Source: Diploptera punctata
Lineage: Eukaryota; Arthropoda; Insecta; Blattodea; Blaberidae
Length of the DNA stretch: 64,000 nucleotides
NCBI GenBank assembly: GCA_030220185.1
Contig: JASPKZ010005710.1
Coordinates: 62,001-126,000, forward strand
Direction of reading: 5' to 3'
In this document: positions 55,025-64,000 of the stretch, piece after piece
Layout: the number at the start of each line of letters is the position of its first letter
Numbering within the stretch: position 1 is the stretch's first letter
Notes under the pieces: model-generated
What the model was told of the DNA's origin: nothing
The model's input: only the letters and a program-made list of their open reading frames with translations
The model's database searches: none
Program-made: the position numbers and the translations under genes

Positions 55025-55245
55025 AAATGTTGGTTGGTTGATTGGTTGGTTGATTGGTGTCTAATATGCTGCATCTAACAATGAAGGCATTAGCAGTCTT
55101 GCTCTCCAGTACTTTGTTGAAGTCTTTGAAGATTCCTGTTTGACGGCTGTCGGCTAAGTGTTGAGGTATTCTTCATCCATATCTTTCCTCTGGGTGGTTG
55201 CATAGAATGCATCTTGGTGTAGATAATATATTGATCTTGTGCAAG
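55025..55245 (+). repeat. Interspersed repeat, relative of 1119-1290
   Basis: It starts with a TTGGTTGG run and shares several blocks with the first copy. The class is unknown. Confidence 0.4.
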
Positions 55246-55799
55246 TGTTTAGCAAGTGGATCGTGACCTATTGTTACTCTCAATTGTGTAACTGCTGTCT
55301 TCCGTGGAATTTCTGGTATGGAGTTGGTGTTGTGAAAGAGGATAGAGAAACAATATTGTGGTAGATATTTTCACGGTGTATGCTAAGGATTGCTCTTTTG
55401 AAATCAACCATGATGCCGAAATTAGGTCAAGAGCAAATTGTATGAATCTGTCTATTGTTCTTTTCAAATTAAGTGCATCATTATATAAAGTGAACCCATT
55501 TTTCTACATTTTACTTTCATGGCAGTGGTCATGCCCATACATAAGTCCTCTCGAGTAGTGAGTTTTTAATTTCCACATAAGTAAACTAATGGCATTGTGG
55601 GCTGAAAAAGAACGCGCGTTTCCTGCTTGTAGTAACTCGTTTTCTCCATGATGGAACATTATTTTGCTGTTTTGTTTTAATTGCTATTGCACATTCCTTA
55701 TTACCATATCCAACAAACAATTTAAAATCGTCAAAAAAAAGCTTGTCATGCAGGAACTGCGAAAAGTAAGAGAAATACTCATCATCATCATCATTATTG
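55246..55799. other. Non-coding sequence
   Basis: It may continue the preceding repeat. No gene could be named. Confidence 0.3.
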
Positions 55800-56285
55800 G
55801 CACAAAAACTCATTCCTGAATCCTGGTCTCCTCAAGGAGCCTTCTCCAATTAGCTCGGCCCTGTGCCTCTCTCCACCAGTTTCTCAATCCCAACTCTCTA
55901 GCATCTCCATCCACCTCATCCTTCCATCGCAGTTTCGAACTTCCTCGTTTACTTCTACCTTCTGGTTGTGTGGACCATATCCTTTTACATATTTCTGACT
56001 CTTCCTTACTTCTTACATGCCCTGCCCATCGTAGTCTAGTTAATTTAATAAATTTAAAAAATTCCACCACTTTGAATAATGCATACAACTCTGATTATAG
56101 CGTTTTCGCCAGACACCGTTCTCACATATAGGGTCATACACCCTCCTTAATATTTTTCTTTCAAAAAAAATGCAGAGCATTCATTGTTTCTCCCCATTAT
56201 CCATATTTCACATCCATATGTCAAAATGGGTCTTATTATAAGAGAAACTCTCAGCATGTCGAATTTATGGTCCGATTTTGATGGT
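55800..56285 (-). pseudogene. RTE-like LINE, different subfamily
   Basis: In reverse it has RPILTYGCEIWIMGRNNECS, FERKILRRVYDP-like text, then KLTRLRWAGHVRSKEESEIC, KRGSSKLRWKDEVDGDAREL and the end EETRIQE, which is intact for 92 codons. Confidence 0.82.
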
Positions 56286-56299
56286 ATACGTAATGAGTA

Positions 56300-56448
56300 C
56301 TTACTTACTTGCCTACTCACTGGTACTATCGAACCAGTAGGTTCATGGCCGCCCGGACATAAGCTCTCCATACATCCATATCCTGAGCTAATGCTTTCCA
56401 ATCATTTCCTGTATTATCTACTTCCCCAAATCATAGTTAATGTTATTC
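56300..56448 (-). pseudogene. LINE-A outer copy, left part
   Basis: The extreme 3' end of one LINE-A copy. It stops at ttaatgttattc, the duplication caused by a second LINE-A insertion. Confidence 0.88.
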
Positions 56449-56973
56449 TTACTTACTTACTCACTGGCACTATCGAACCCGTAGGTTCATGGCCGCGCGG
56501 ACATAAGCTCTCCATACATCCCTATCCTGAGCTAATGCTTTCCAATCATTCCCTGTATAATCTAATTCCCTCAAATCATAGTTAATGTTGTTCTCCCACC
56601 TCATTCTTGGTCTACCAACTGGGCGTTTGCCTTCTGGCTTTCCTACAAGAAGTTTCCATGCACGTCTTTCATTCCCCATACGCGCAACATGTCCTGCCCA
56701 TCACAGTCTATGAGACTTAACTGTTCTTATTATAGGCCTATCTGGCTTCCTATAAAGACTATGTAGTTCATTGTTATGTAGTCTTCTCCATTCACCTGTC
56801 TGTTCATAACTGGTAGAATAATAGTTTTATATATTTTCAGCTTAACGTTTTTTGAAAGGAGTTGAGACATCAAAAGTCTCTGCAATGCATAATAGCATGC
56901 ATTTCCAGAATTGAGCCTATGTTTAATTTCTTTGTGCATCTCATTTCTATTTGTGATTATTGTTCCTAGGTAT
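56449..56973 (-). pseudogene. LINE-A inner copy nested in LINE-A
   Basis: A 525-bp LINE-A copy with TAAG-type tail at left and the EFKYLGTIITNRNEMHKEIK block at right. The 12-bp duplication is at 56437-56448 and 56974-56985. It has an internal deletion at about 56807 that removes the FGPKRDE..YGCE region. Confidence 0.9.
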
Positions 56974-56985
56974 TTAATGTTATTC

Positions 56986-57125
56986 ACCCATATTCACCCA
57001 CCTTATTCTTGATCTACCAACTGGGCGTTTTCCCCCTGGTTTTCCTACAAGAAACTTTCATGCACGTCTTTCATTCCCCCATTCGTGCCACATGCCCTGC
57101 CCATCGCAGTCTACGACACTTAACT
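56986..57125 (-). pseudogene. LINE-A outer copy, right part
   Basis: It resumes at the RWENN/RPRMRW region and runs to the RRLxWAGH block. It is more diverged than the inner copy, so it is older. Confidence 0.85.
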
Positions 57126-57249
57126 GTACGTAATGAATACTTATTGTGTTAATTAAATTGTATGGTATCGGCCTAGTTACACTGTGACAAATAAAACATT
57201 TTATTTCGGATTACAGGTAAACTTCCTCCTCCCTCGTCATTGATATTTT

Positions 57250-57972
57250 TGACTATTTAACTCAGGCTCCAAAAGGGACTCAATGGCCAATCACGTTTCA
57301 ATGATTTCTGTTTTACAACCAATCAGAGTCGTATTTCACGAAATATTTATCATTGTTATAATTACCATATTAAATAAAGCTCCTCATTTTTAATATTCTG
57401 AACAGGTCTGACCACATTATTTTGCAGTGACTGATCCCGCGAGAAATACGGCTACCAGATTGTATATATAGTGCATGAATGTCAACACATGCCGCATGCG
57501 GGAGTTAATATAAAACATTTATAGCAATTGATTGTACCACCAAAAAAAAAAAGAAACCACTGTTTGCATTTTCTTAAATGTATTTTTTCCCAGGTAACAA
57601 TCCAGAAAAATATAATTGTAATATTTACATCATACGACATCGGAAACCGGAAATGAATTAATATACAGTTTGGAGTGTTTCATTTTTTCTCCACTAGAGA
57701 GCATTCTTATAAATTTGCGTTCCTTTGGCAACAAATAGTATGATCTGGTTGCAGTGATAAACAAAAGAAGCAGATGAAGCGCACCTATCGCTTCTCATTT
57801 GTTTTCAAACATCGCCGTTTACATTAAATATATAAATATTTTAAAATAACTATAGTTAGATAATGATTTGTGAGTAAACAGCTTAATTTTATTCGTTAAA
57901 TAGTCCTAACAAATTCCACTCTTGATTTCCAAATTCTCTAGATAAATTGGAAATCACTCGTGGCATTACTTA
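57250..57972 (-). repeat. R600 copy, minus strand
   Basis: It runs from tgactatttaactcagg to ggcattacttatga. An extra insert of about 150 bases at 57425-57640 (gagaaatacggctaccagatt) is shared with 60370-60570, defining a longer subfamily. Confidence 0.87.
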
Positions 57973-58099
57973 TGATAATACCTTCCTCGCTTTATTTCAA
58001 TAGCATATACAGAGTTCATTACGAAAAAATCGAAAATTGCTACTGCTAGATCTATTTTTAAATTTTCGTTTCCGGTGAACTCCATTTGCTAATAATCCA

Positions 58100-58440
58100 A
58101 TTAGACAGGTTAATTGAGAAGACTACATAACAGTGAGCTATATGATCTTTATAGGAAACCAGATATAATAAGAACAATTAAGTCTCGTAGACTGCGATAG
58201 ACAGGACATCTGACACGAATGGGGAATGAAAGAGAGATGTGGAAGCTTCTTGTAGGAAGACCATGGTGAAAACGCCCAGTTGGTATACCAAGAATGAGAT
58301 GGGAGAATAACATTAACATGATATGAAGGAAGTAGATTATACAGGGGATGATTGGAAAACATTAACTCAGGATAGGGATGTGAGGGGGAGTTCATGTCCG
58401 CGCGGTCATGAATCTCTGGGTTGGATAATGCCAGTGTATC
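58100..58440 (+). pseudogene. LINE-A, divergent 3' end copy
   Basis: It follows LINE-A from GQVN*EDYITV-like text through RRLR*TGHLTRMGNERE to the end, with many breaks. The same variant (gggaatgaaagag) occurs at 59040-59350, so it is a subfamily. Confidence 0.82.
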
Positions 58441-58561
58441 AGTTAGTTAATTAAACAGGTTAATATGATGTTAAATTAATATTAAGAAGCTAAAGATGTT
58501 ACTATGATTGAAATAAGTATATTAAAGTACACTACTAAATTATTGTAATCAAATGGTAAAG

Positions 58562-58647
58562 AGAAAAATTTATGCCTGAACCGGGAATCGAACCCCGAAT
58601 CTTCAGCTTTCCGTGCTGATGCTCTAACCATTGAGCTAATCCAGGCT
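58562..58647 (-). tRNA. tRNA-like gene, left arm of the palindrome
   Basis: The mirror image of the right-arm gene, with the same stems. Confidence 0.55.
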
Positions 58648-58733
58648 TCCATTCCCATCCAAGCATAAATCCTTCCTTTACCTTACTGTCTTGGTAAAGT
58701 AAAGGAAGGATTTATGCTTGGATGGGAATGGAA

Positions 58734-58807
58734 GCCTGGATTAGCTCAATGGTTAGAGCATCAGCACGGAAAGCTGAAGGTTCGGGGTTCGATTCCCGGT
58801 TCAGGCA
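58734..58807 (+). tRNA. tRNA-like gene, right arm of the palindrome
   Basis: The acceptor is GCCTGGA/TTCAGGC, D stem GCTC/GAGC, anticodon stem TCAGC/GCTGA with loop ACGGAAA, and the B-box T loop is GGTTCGATTCC-like. Position 33 is C rather than U and the T stem has one mismatch, so charging and decoding are doubtful. A TTTTT terminator follows at 58812-58816. Confidence 0.55.
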
Positions 58808-58849
58808 TACATTTTTCTCTTTACCATTTGATTACAAGGTTAATATGAA

Positions 58850-59039
58850 TTCGACCTCACTTTTTTAACTGGTTACTATATGCTGAGTTTGGTTCCGAAA
58901 TACAAAAATTGCGGCCGCTACAGCGTTTACATACACGCACACATATGTATATAGTATGCAGTCTTTTTCGGTGTCCTCTATATAAGATCGATGATATATA
59001 AACTTAAAAAAAAAAGTTTTACGAAATATTGAACCAAAT
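58850..59039. other. Non-coding sequence
   Basis: Nothing recognisable. Confidence 0.35.
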
Positions 59040-59350
59040 AAAGAATAACAGACAGGTGAAAGGAGAAAACTTCATAATAGTGAGCTATATGAACTTATAG
59101 GAAACCAGACATAATGTGAACAGTTCAGCCTCGTAGACTGCGATGAGCAGGACATGTGACACGAATGAAAGAGAGACATGGAAACTTCTTGTAGAAGGAA
59201 CGCAACCAAGAATTAAGTGGGGAGAAAACGTATTAACATGATATGAAGGGGTAGATTGTAAGGGAATGATTGGAAAACATTAGCTCTGGATAGAGATGTA
59301 TGGAGCAGCGGCCATGAACCTCGGAATTCGACAGTTGCAGTGAGTTAGTT
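59040..59350 (+). pseudogene. LINE-A, divergent 3' end copy
   Basis: The same subfamily as 58100-58440, ending gttgcagtgagttagttaat. It has several deletions. Confidence 0.8.
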
Positions 59351-59371
59351 AATTAATTTTATTAAAATAAT

Positions 59372-59533
59372 GTCGGCAGCGGTGGACTAGTGGTTATGCT
59401 CCTTGCATCTGGTCCCGATAGTTCGCGGGTCCCTCCTCCGGGAGGGACTTTAAGCCGTGGGTCCCGAGTCTGAAGATTTTCCGGCTCGTAAAAGATACTT
59501 AAGCCTGAATAAAGAGGCCTCTAAGCAAAATTT
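59372..59533 (+). mobile_element. SINE-F, left part, split by SINE-B
   Basis: Head and body to gaggcctctaagcaaaattt. The last 13 bases are the target duplication. Confidence 0.9.
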
Positions 59534-59830
59534 GGGGCACGCCGTAACGTAGTGGTTAACGCACTGAGCTACAAGCCGGAGGGTCGAGGGTTCAAGTCCC
59601 GTTGGAGTCAGGATTTTTAAACTGAGCCAAACTGAGCGGCACTATGGCCTGGGGTCGACTCAGCCTCTAACGGAAATGACGCTTGTTCTGGGGGTAAAGG
59701 CGGCCGTCACGCAGGGCTGACAACCCGGCTGACGTAAAGTGCCGATTGTCTAGAAAAAGTGGGACCCTTAACTTCCTACTACCCCAAGGGCCTCCGGGCC
59801 TGTTGTGGGATCACTTTACATTACTTTTTA
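59534..59830 (+). mobile_element. SINE-B inserted in SINE-F
   Basis: A complete SINE-B from ggggcacgccgtaacgtagt to tttacattacttttta. The exact 13-bp duplication ctaagcaaaattt is at 59521-59533 and 59831-59843. Confidence 0.95.
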
Positions 59831-59843
59831 CTAAGCAAAATTT

Positions 59844-60030
59844 ACCGACCTCGTCATCCTAATAATATCTTAGTTGCCTACTAGATGTCTCATTGGGTCG
59901 GTATGTTCACCGCATACCATTCATGACATCTGTGGGCAAATAAGCGTAACTAAATTAACTTGGTCTAGTAAGTGAACTCCTAACAAAGGAAAGATTAAGA
60001 CTCAACATCGTGCTGTTACGCCATTGTAAA
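59844..60030 (+). mobile_element. SINE-F, right part
   Basis: It resumes with accgacctcgtc and ends tgttacgccattgtaaa. Confidence 0.9.
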
Positions 60031-60039
60031 AATAAAAAA

Positions 60040-60158
60040 AAACAGAAGATTAGAGATTCGAGTCCCGGTAAGGTCATGATTTTTAAAATATTCTGGAGGC
60101 ACCATGAGCGTGAGGTCGACTTGGCTTTAACAGAAATGAGTACCGGATGTCGTTCTGG
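60040..60158 (+). mobile_element. SINE-B, old copy, left part, split by R600
   Basis: The B box region gagattcgagtcccggt and the body to gttctgg remain. The copy continues at 60894. Confidence 0.75.
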
Positions 60159-60893
60159 TGACTATTTAACTCATGTCCCAAATGGGAGTCAATGACCAAT
60201 CACGTTACAATGATTTTTGATTTACAACCAATCACGTTACAATGATTTTTGATTTACAACCAATCACAGTCGTGTTTCACCTAGAATTTACCAACTAAAG
60301 TTTATCATAATAAAGAAAGCACCTCCTTTTTAACATTCTGAATAGGGCATAACATTATTTTGCAGTGACTGACTCACTAAGAAATACGGCTACCAGATTG
60401 TATATATAGTGCATGAATGTCAACACATACCGCATGCGGCAGTTAATACAAAAACATTTGTAGCAATTGATTATACCATCAAAAAAAGAAACCACTGTTT
60501 GCACTTTCTTAAATGTATTTTTTCCCAGAAAAATATAATTGCCATATTTACATCATAGGACATCAGAAATGAATTAATATACAGTTTGATGTGTTTCATT
60601 TTTTCTCCACTAGACTGCATTCCTTTGGCAATAAATAATATGATCTGGTTGCAGTGATGAACAAAAGAAGCAAATGTTTGTTTTCAAACATCGCCGTTTA
60701 CATTAAATATATAAATATTTTAAAAAACTATATTTAAATAATGAATTGTGAGTAAACAGCTTAATTTTATTCGTTAAATAGTCCTAACAAATGCCACTCT
60801 TGATTTCCAAATTCTCTAGATAAATTCACTCTTCACTTCGTCAGTCGTGAATTTATCGATAATTTGGAAATCACTCGTGGCATTACTTATGAT
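60159..60893 (-). repeat. R600 copy inserted in SINE-B, with full end hairpin
   Basis: It runs from tgactatttaactcatg to cattacttatga. It belongs to the longer subfamily (block cggctaccagattgtatata). At 60796-60885 it keeps the complete 36-base-arm hairpin at the R600 start. No long target duplication is visible. Confidence 0.87.
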
Positions 60894-61020
60894 AAATGCG
60901 GCCGTCACACAGGTCTCACCACCCCCTGACATCTCGTGACAATTGTCTAAAAAGATGGGAACCTTGACCTGCTATTAACTGAAGGGCCTTGTAAGACCTG
61001 TAGCGAGATCACTTTATTTT
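60894..61020 (+). mobile_element. SINE-B, right part after R600
   Basis: aatgcggccgtcacacaggt through gggaaccttgacctgct to gagatcactttat matches the SINE-B 3' half. Confidence 0.75.
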
Positions 61021-61710
61021 TTTAAACTAACAGTTGTTGAAGATATATTTGACATCATTGAATCTCGTAATCATATGTTTGATGCTAAACGCTAGAGATG
61101 CTAAAAGCGTTCCTTGTTGTCTTGAGCATTTTAATGATAAAAGTACGCCTTCTCTGGTAACAGTACATCCACGCAAAGAAGACAGCGGACGCTGAATTTG
61201 CAAATCAGCTAGCTGGCGCGACAATTAGGGCCTGGAAAGTATAGCGCTCTACACACGCTGATTGGCTGTTTCCTGCGTACGACAAGTCGCACATGACGGA
61301 GATAGAAATACATAGAGACAGTGATTTATCGACAGGGATATTTGACTTTCCGTGAGATACTAGTGGTCAGCTCTCACACAGAAAGCATGCATTACCCAAT
61401 CATAACCCAAGCATAAAAAGGATGTTCAATTTCTATTTTCATTTCTGCAAGGGAAAGTCCTTGATGGTTAACAATTGGCAACAACTAAAAATAGAAATAA
61501 AATGTTCATTGGCTGCGCAGTGGTCAATCCTTTGCATATAAAGCAGTTCGGACAAGACTCTCACACTACTAATCTCAATAGATCACACGTTCCAAGGATC
61601 TTCATCAGAAGAATAAAATCTAAGCATTCCAAAATAAATTAACTTCAATTTCAAAAAATTAAACTTTCACTAAAAATTGTATAATTTGAAAATTTACCGG
61701 TGATGATTGA
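61021..61710. other. Non-coding sequence with a promoter-like stretch
   Basis: This is the longest piece of the window with no repeat I recognise besides the intron flanks of the exon. It includes the promoter-like cluster noted at 61500-61580. No coding frame follows. Confidence 0.35.
61508..61580 (+). promoter_or_regulatory. Possible Pol II core promoter
   Basis: A cattggctg (reverse CCAAT) is followed by an octamer-like tttgcat overlapping tatataaagcag-like TATA (gcatataaagcag at 61535-61547). A tcacac initiator-like word lies about 25-30 bases downstream. No gene is seen downstream, so this may be an LTR relic or chance. Confidence 0.25.
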
Positions 61711-61713
61711 TTT

Positions 61714-62520
61714 AACCCTTAAATTGTCATAAGTAATGCCACGAGTGATTTCCAATTTATCTAGAGAATTTGGAAATCAAGAGTGGCATTTGTTAGGACT
61801 ATTTAACGAATAAAATTAAGCTGTTTACTCACAAATCATTGTTTAGCTATAGTTATTTTAAAATATTTATATATTTAATGTAAACGGCGATGTTTGAAAA
61901 CAAATCAGAAATGTGAGGTTATGTTCATTCATTGCTGCTTGATCATATTATTTATTGCCAAATAAGATCGCAATATTGTAAGAGTTCACCCAAGTGGAGA
62001 AATAATGAAACACATCAAACCATATATCATAATCAACATTACGGGCTATTCATTTATTTTTTTAGTAAACAGCTCAGTAAAATTAAGGAATCTTTTCATT
62101 ATTTGCTATATTCAATGTATTTGTTGGAGAAAAATAATGTTTTGACCTGTTCAGAACATTAAAAAGGAGGAGCTTTCTTTATCACAAAAGCAGGAGCTGA
62201 TAAAGAGAAATCGATAAAGAGCGAGGTGAAACACGACTGTCAATGGTTGTAAAACAAAATTCATTGAAACGTGATTGGTCATTGACTAGCATTTGTGCAT
62301 GAGTTAAATAGTCAATATAATATTTTCTCGTGCCAGTTATGTAAATGTTCCGGACCGCAAGGAAAATAAATTCATGTTAAACTGTGTTATTATTATACAT
62401 TATTGCGTAATTTGACATAAATTTAAGTAATTTTTACTCGTTTGTCTTTCTATTGACCTAAAAACAATATTAAATAAATGAAATCAATGTATCCAATAAG
62501 ATACATTTTTAATTTAAGGA
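61714..62520. mobile_element. PB-MITE split by an R600 insertion
   Basis: The left end is TTAACCCTTAAATTG at 61714-61728. R600 lies at about 61729-62322. The PB-MITE interior (gtgccagttatgtaaatg..ccggaccgca) resumes and ends aatttaagga before TTAA at 62521. Confidence 0.75.
61729..62322 (+). repeat. R600 copy inside the PB-MITE
   Basis: Short-form R600 from tcataagtaatgccacgagtg to gcatgagttaaatagtca, with only the collapsed start hairpin. Confidence 0.85.
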
Positions 62521-62533
62521 TTAAACAAAACTG

Positions 62534-62868
62534 CATGGCGCAGTCCTAGAAGGCCTTTGGCCTACCAGCCGGCTGCTGGCCTCACATCCACATGTGTTAA
62601 TCACAGAGGTAGACGATCATCCAACCAGTGTAGGGATGACATGTGGTCACCATGTCGGGTCCCCCAGCCGTTACAGATGGTTTTCTCAACCTGGATCCGC
62701 TGCTTATTGTAGCTACCCAAACGCCTCGCGATGCTGGGTGGGCACCGGTCCCATACTGGCCGAAATTCCATGAGAAAATGTCTTCCCCATGGAGACTCCG
62801 ACCAGCGGAAGTCCCGTAGCTCTGCGCCAAGGCTTCTTGCCTTAACCACTCGGCTACGGCGCTAGATG
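62534..62868 (-). mobile_element. SINE-C, full length, minus strand
   Basis: It runs in reverse from the 3' end (ggcgcagtcctagaaggcct) to the head (ccgagtggttaaggcaagaa in reverse). Confidence 0.92.
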
Positions 62869-62896
62869 TAATTGATTACTGGTTAATATTATCATC

Positions 62897-63231
62897 GTCC
62901 CGCGCCGTAGCCGAGTGGTTAAGACAGGAAGCCTTGGCGCAGAGCTTCGTGACTTGCTCTGGTTCGAGTCTCCACGGGGGAAGAAATGTTCTCATGGTAT
63001 TTCGGCCAGTATGGGACCGGTGCCCACCCAGCATCGTGAGGCATTTGGATAGCTACAATAAGTAGCGACTCCAGGTTGAGAGAACCAGCTATAACGGCTG
63101 GGAGACTCGACATGCTGACCACATGTCACACTGGCTGATCATCATCTACCTCTGTGAGTGACACGTGTGGATGTGAGGCCAGCAGCCGGATGGTAGGCTA
63201 AGGGCCTTCTAGGCCTGTCGCGCCAGGAGAG
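62897..63231 (+). mobile_element. SINE-C, full length, plus strand
   Basis: The head cgccgtagccgagtggttaa, B box ggttcgagtctcc and body to gtcgcgccaggaga. The exact duplication taatattatcatc is at 62884-62896 and 63232-63244. With the preceding copy it forms a head-to-head pair 28 bases apart. Confidence 0.95.
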
Positions 63232-63244
63232 TAATATTATCATC

Positions 63245-63423
63245 ACGTATCTTCAAAATTCAGTTGCACGTAGACTACACGTAATTAATTGCACATTTTG
63301 ACCTTTTAGCGAATTCCAAAAGAAGCTATTGAGGGTGTTCTCATTAAGAGAGTTTTGATTTTTTATTACATATATTCATCGATCCTACTCAGTGGACACC
63401 GAAAATGATCACGATGTGTATAT
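63245..63423. other. Non-coding sequence
   Basis: Nothing recognisable. Confidence 0.35.
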
Positions 63424-63733
63424 ATGTCCACCGCTGTGGTGTCGAGGTAGCGTGCTGCCTTGTCACACAGCGGGCCCGGATTCGATTCCCGTCGGGACAG
63501 GCTCCTGGTGAAGTTTTTTCGGGGTTTTTCCTCACCTGTAAGACAAATATCAGGAAGCTTAGGGATCAACGGTCCCCGAAAACCATCCGGCCGTCATCAT
63601 CATCATCATCCTTCATCGGTGTAGAAAGCAACGGGAAGCTACCACACCTATAATTCCCTAGTAAAGCTGCAAATCGTAGCATGAAAGTGCTATGATTGCA
63701 GTGAATTGCCTGCCTTCGGGCAGAATTACTAAT
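63424..63733 (+). mobile_element. SINE-A, plus strand
   Basis: Complete from gtccaccgctgtggtgtcga to gcagaattac, with small deletions in the body. Confidence 0.92.
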
Positions 63734-63739
63734 CCACCC

Positions 63740-63861
63740 ATAGAAATTCTGCCCGAAGGCAGGTCTTTCACTGCAATCATAGCATTTTCATGTTATGCTT
63801 GCAGCTTTACTAGGAAATTGTAGGTGTGGTAGCTTCCCGTTGCTTTCCATACCGGTGAAGG

Positions 63862-63893
<32 letters not shown>

Positions 63894-64000
63894 GATGATG
63901 GTGGTGGCCATATGATTTCGGGGACCGTTTGGGCTCTTAAAGTTTTCCTGACATTTGTCTTACAGGTGAGGAAAAAACCCGATAAAAACCTCGCCCAGAA
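63740..64000 (-). mobile_element. SINE-A, minus strand, cut by the window end
   Basis: It begins with the 3' end in reverse (tagaaattctgcccgaaggc) and reaches aacctcgcccagaa. The head lies beyond the window. It is tail-to-tail with 63424-63733. Confidence 0.92.

Larger units (their letters stand above)
58469..58837 (+). mobile_element. tRNA-bearing foldback retroposon, copy 2
   Basis: A 369-bp insertion flanked by aggttaatatga at 58457-58468 and 58838-58849. It has a 74-base AT-rich lead, then a near-perfect palindrome (58543-58838, arms about 140 bases, loop about 17 bases near 58682-58698). Each arm contains a full tRNA-like gene, a conserved leader and a TTTTTCTCTTT trailer. Leader and trailer words are shared with 32520-32739. 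Confidence 0.88.

Noticed and set aside
58734..58807. Functional tRNA gene
   Set aside because: C at position 33, a T-stem mismatch and location in a duplicated palindrome with a target duplication point to a mobile tRNA-derived sequence.
61508..61580. Promoter of a protein-coding gene
   Set aside because: TATA, CCAAT and octamer-like words are present, but no coding frame follows; kept as a low-confidence feature only.

Overview
This window is eukaryotic, intron-scale, AT-rich DNA from an arthropod. No prokaryotic signal is present: there are no operons, ribosome binding sites or dense genes. The only host gene I can support is one coding exon at 4253-4564 (+). It encodes the N-terminal cytoplasmic tail of an SLC12 cation-chloride cotransporter of the NKCC type and ends at a consensus phase-0 donor. 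I found none of the following transmembrane exons in the next 59 kb, so most of the window is probably one very long intron or flanking DNA. The density of tRNA-derived SINEs, RTE-like LINEs, mariner, hAT, piggyBac-like, Helitron and Penelope-like remnants suggests a large insect genome. I would guess a cockroach or other polyneopteran; that is inference.

Layout. 1-4.1 kb: AT-rich DNA with a small tandem duplication and an old SINE. 4.2-4.6 kb: cotransporter exon. 4.9-14.8 kb: piggyBac-like MITEs, SINEs, decayed LINE C-termini and the first Penelope-like palindrome. 15-16.7 kb: a 265-bp repeat array split by a Helitron that carries a SINE. 17-19.2 kb: two coding remnants and a 51-bp minisatellite of about 19 units. 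20-31 kb: SINE clusters, a hAT-type MITE, a mariner transposase tail and LINE remnants. 31.8-34.7 kb: a composite Helitron holding a LINE, which itself holds a tRNA-bearing retroposon. 34.7-38.9 kb: a tRNA-Tyr pseudogene, a 460-bp foldback, MITEs and a Penelope-like palindrome inside a mariner-like element. 39.3-41.5 kb: SINE inside LINE inside hAT inside SINE. 43-50 kb: a recurrent 600-bp repeat (here R600) and a six-unit array of LINE 3' ends. 50-64 kb: a second hAT MITE, more LINEs, a self-nested LINE, a 296-bp palindrome carrying two tRNA-like arms, R600 copies and paired SINEs.

Family names used below are local labels. SINE-A to SINE-F are tRNA-headed SINEs. LINE-A is the commonest RTE-like LINE, with a TAAG-repeat tail. 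R600 is an unclassified repeat of about 600 bp. PB-MITE is a 218-bp piggyBac-like MITE. Many insertions can be ordered by exact target-site duplications, which are given with positions. The most novel signal is a pair of insertions at 32520-32739 and 58469-58837. Each is flanked by a 12-15 bp target duplication and built as an AT-rich lead followed by a palindrome containing a tRNA-like gene.
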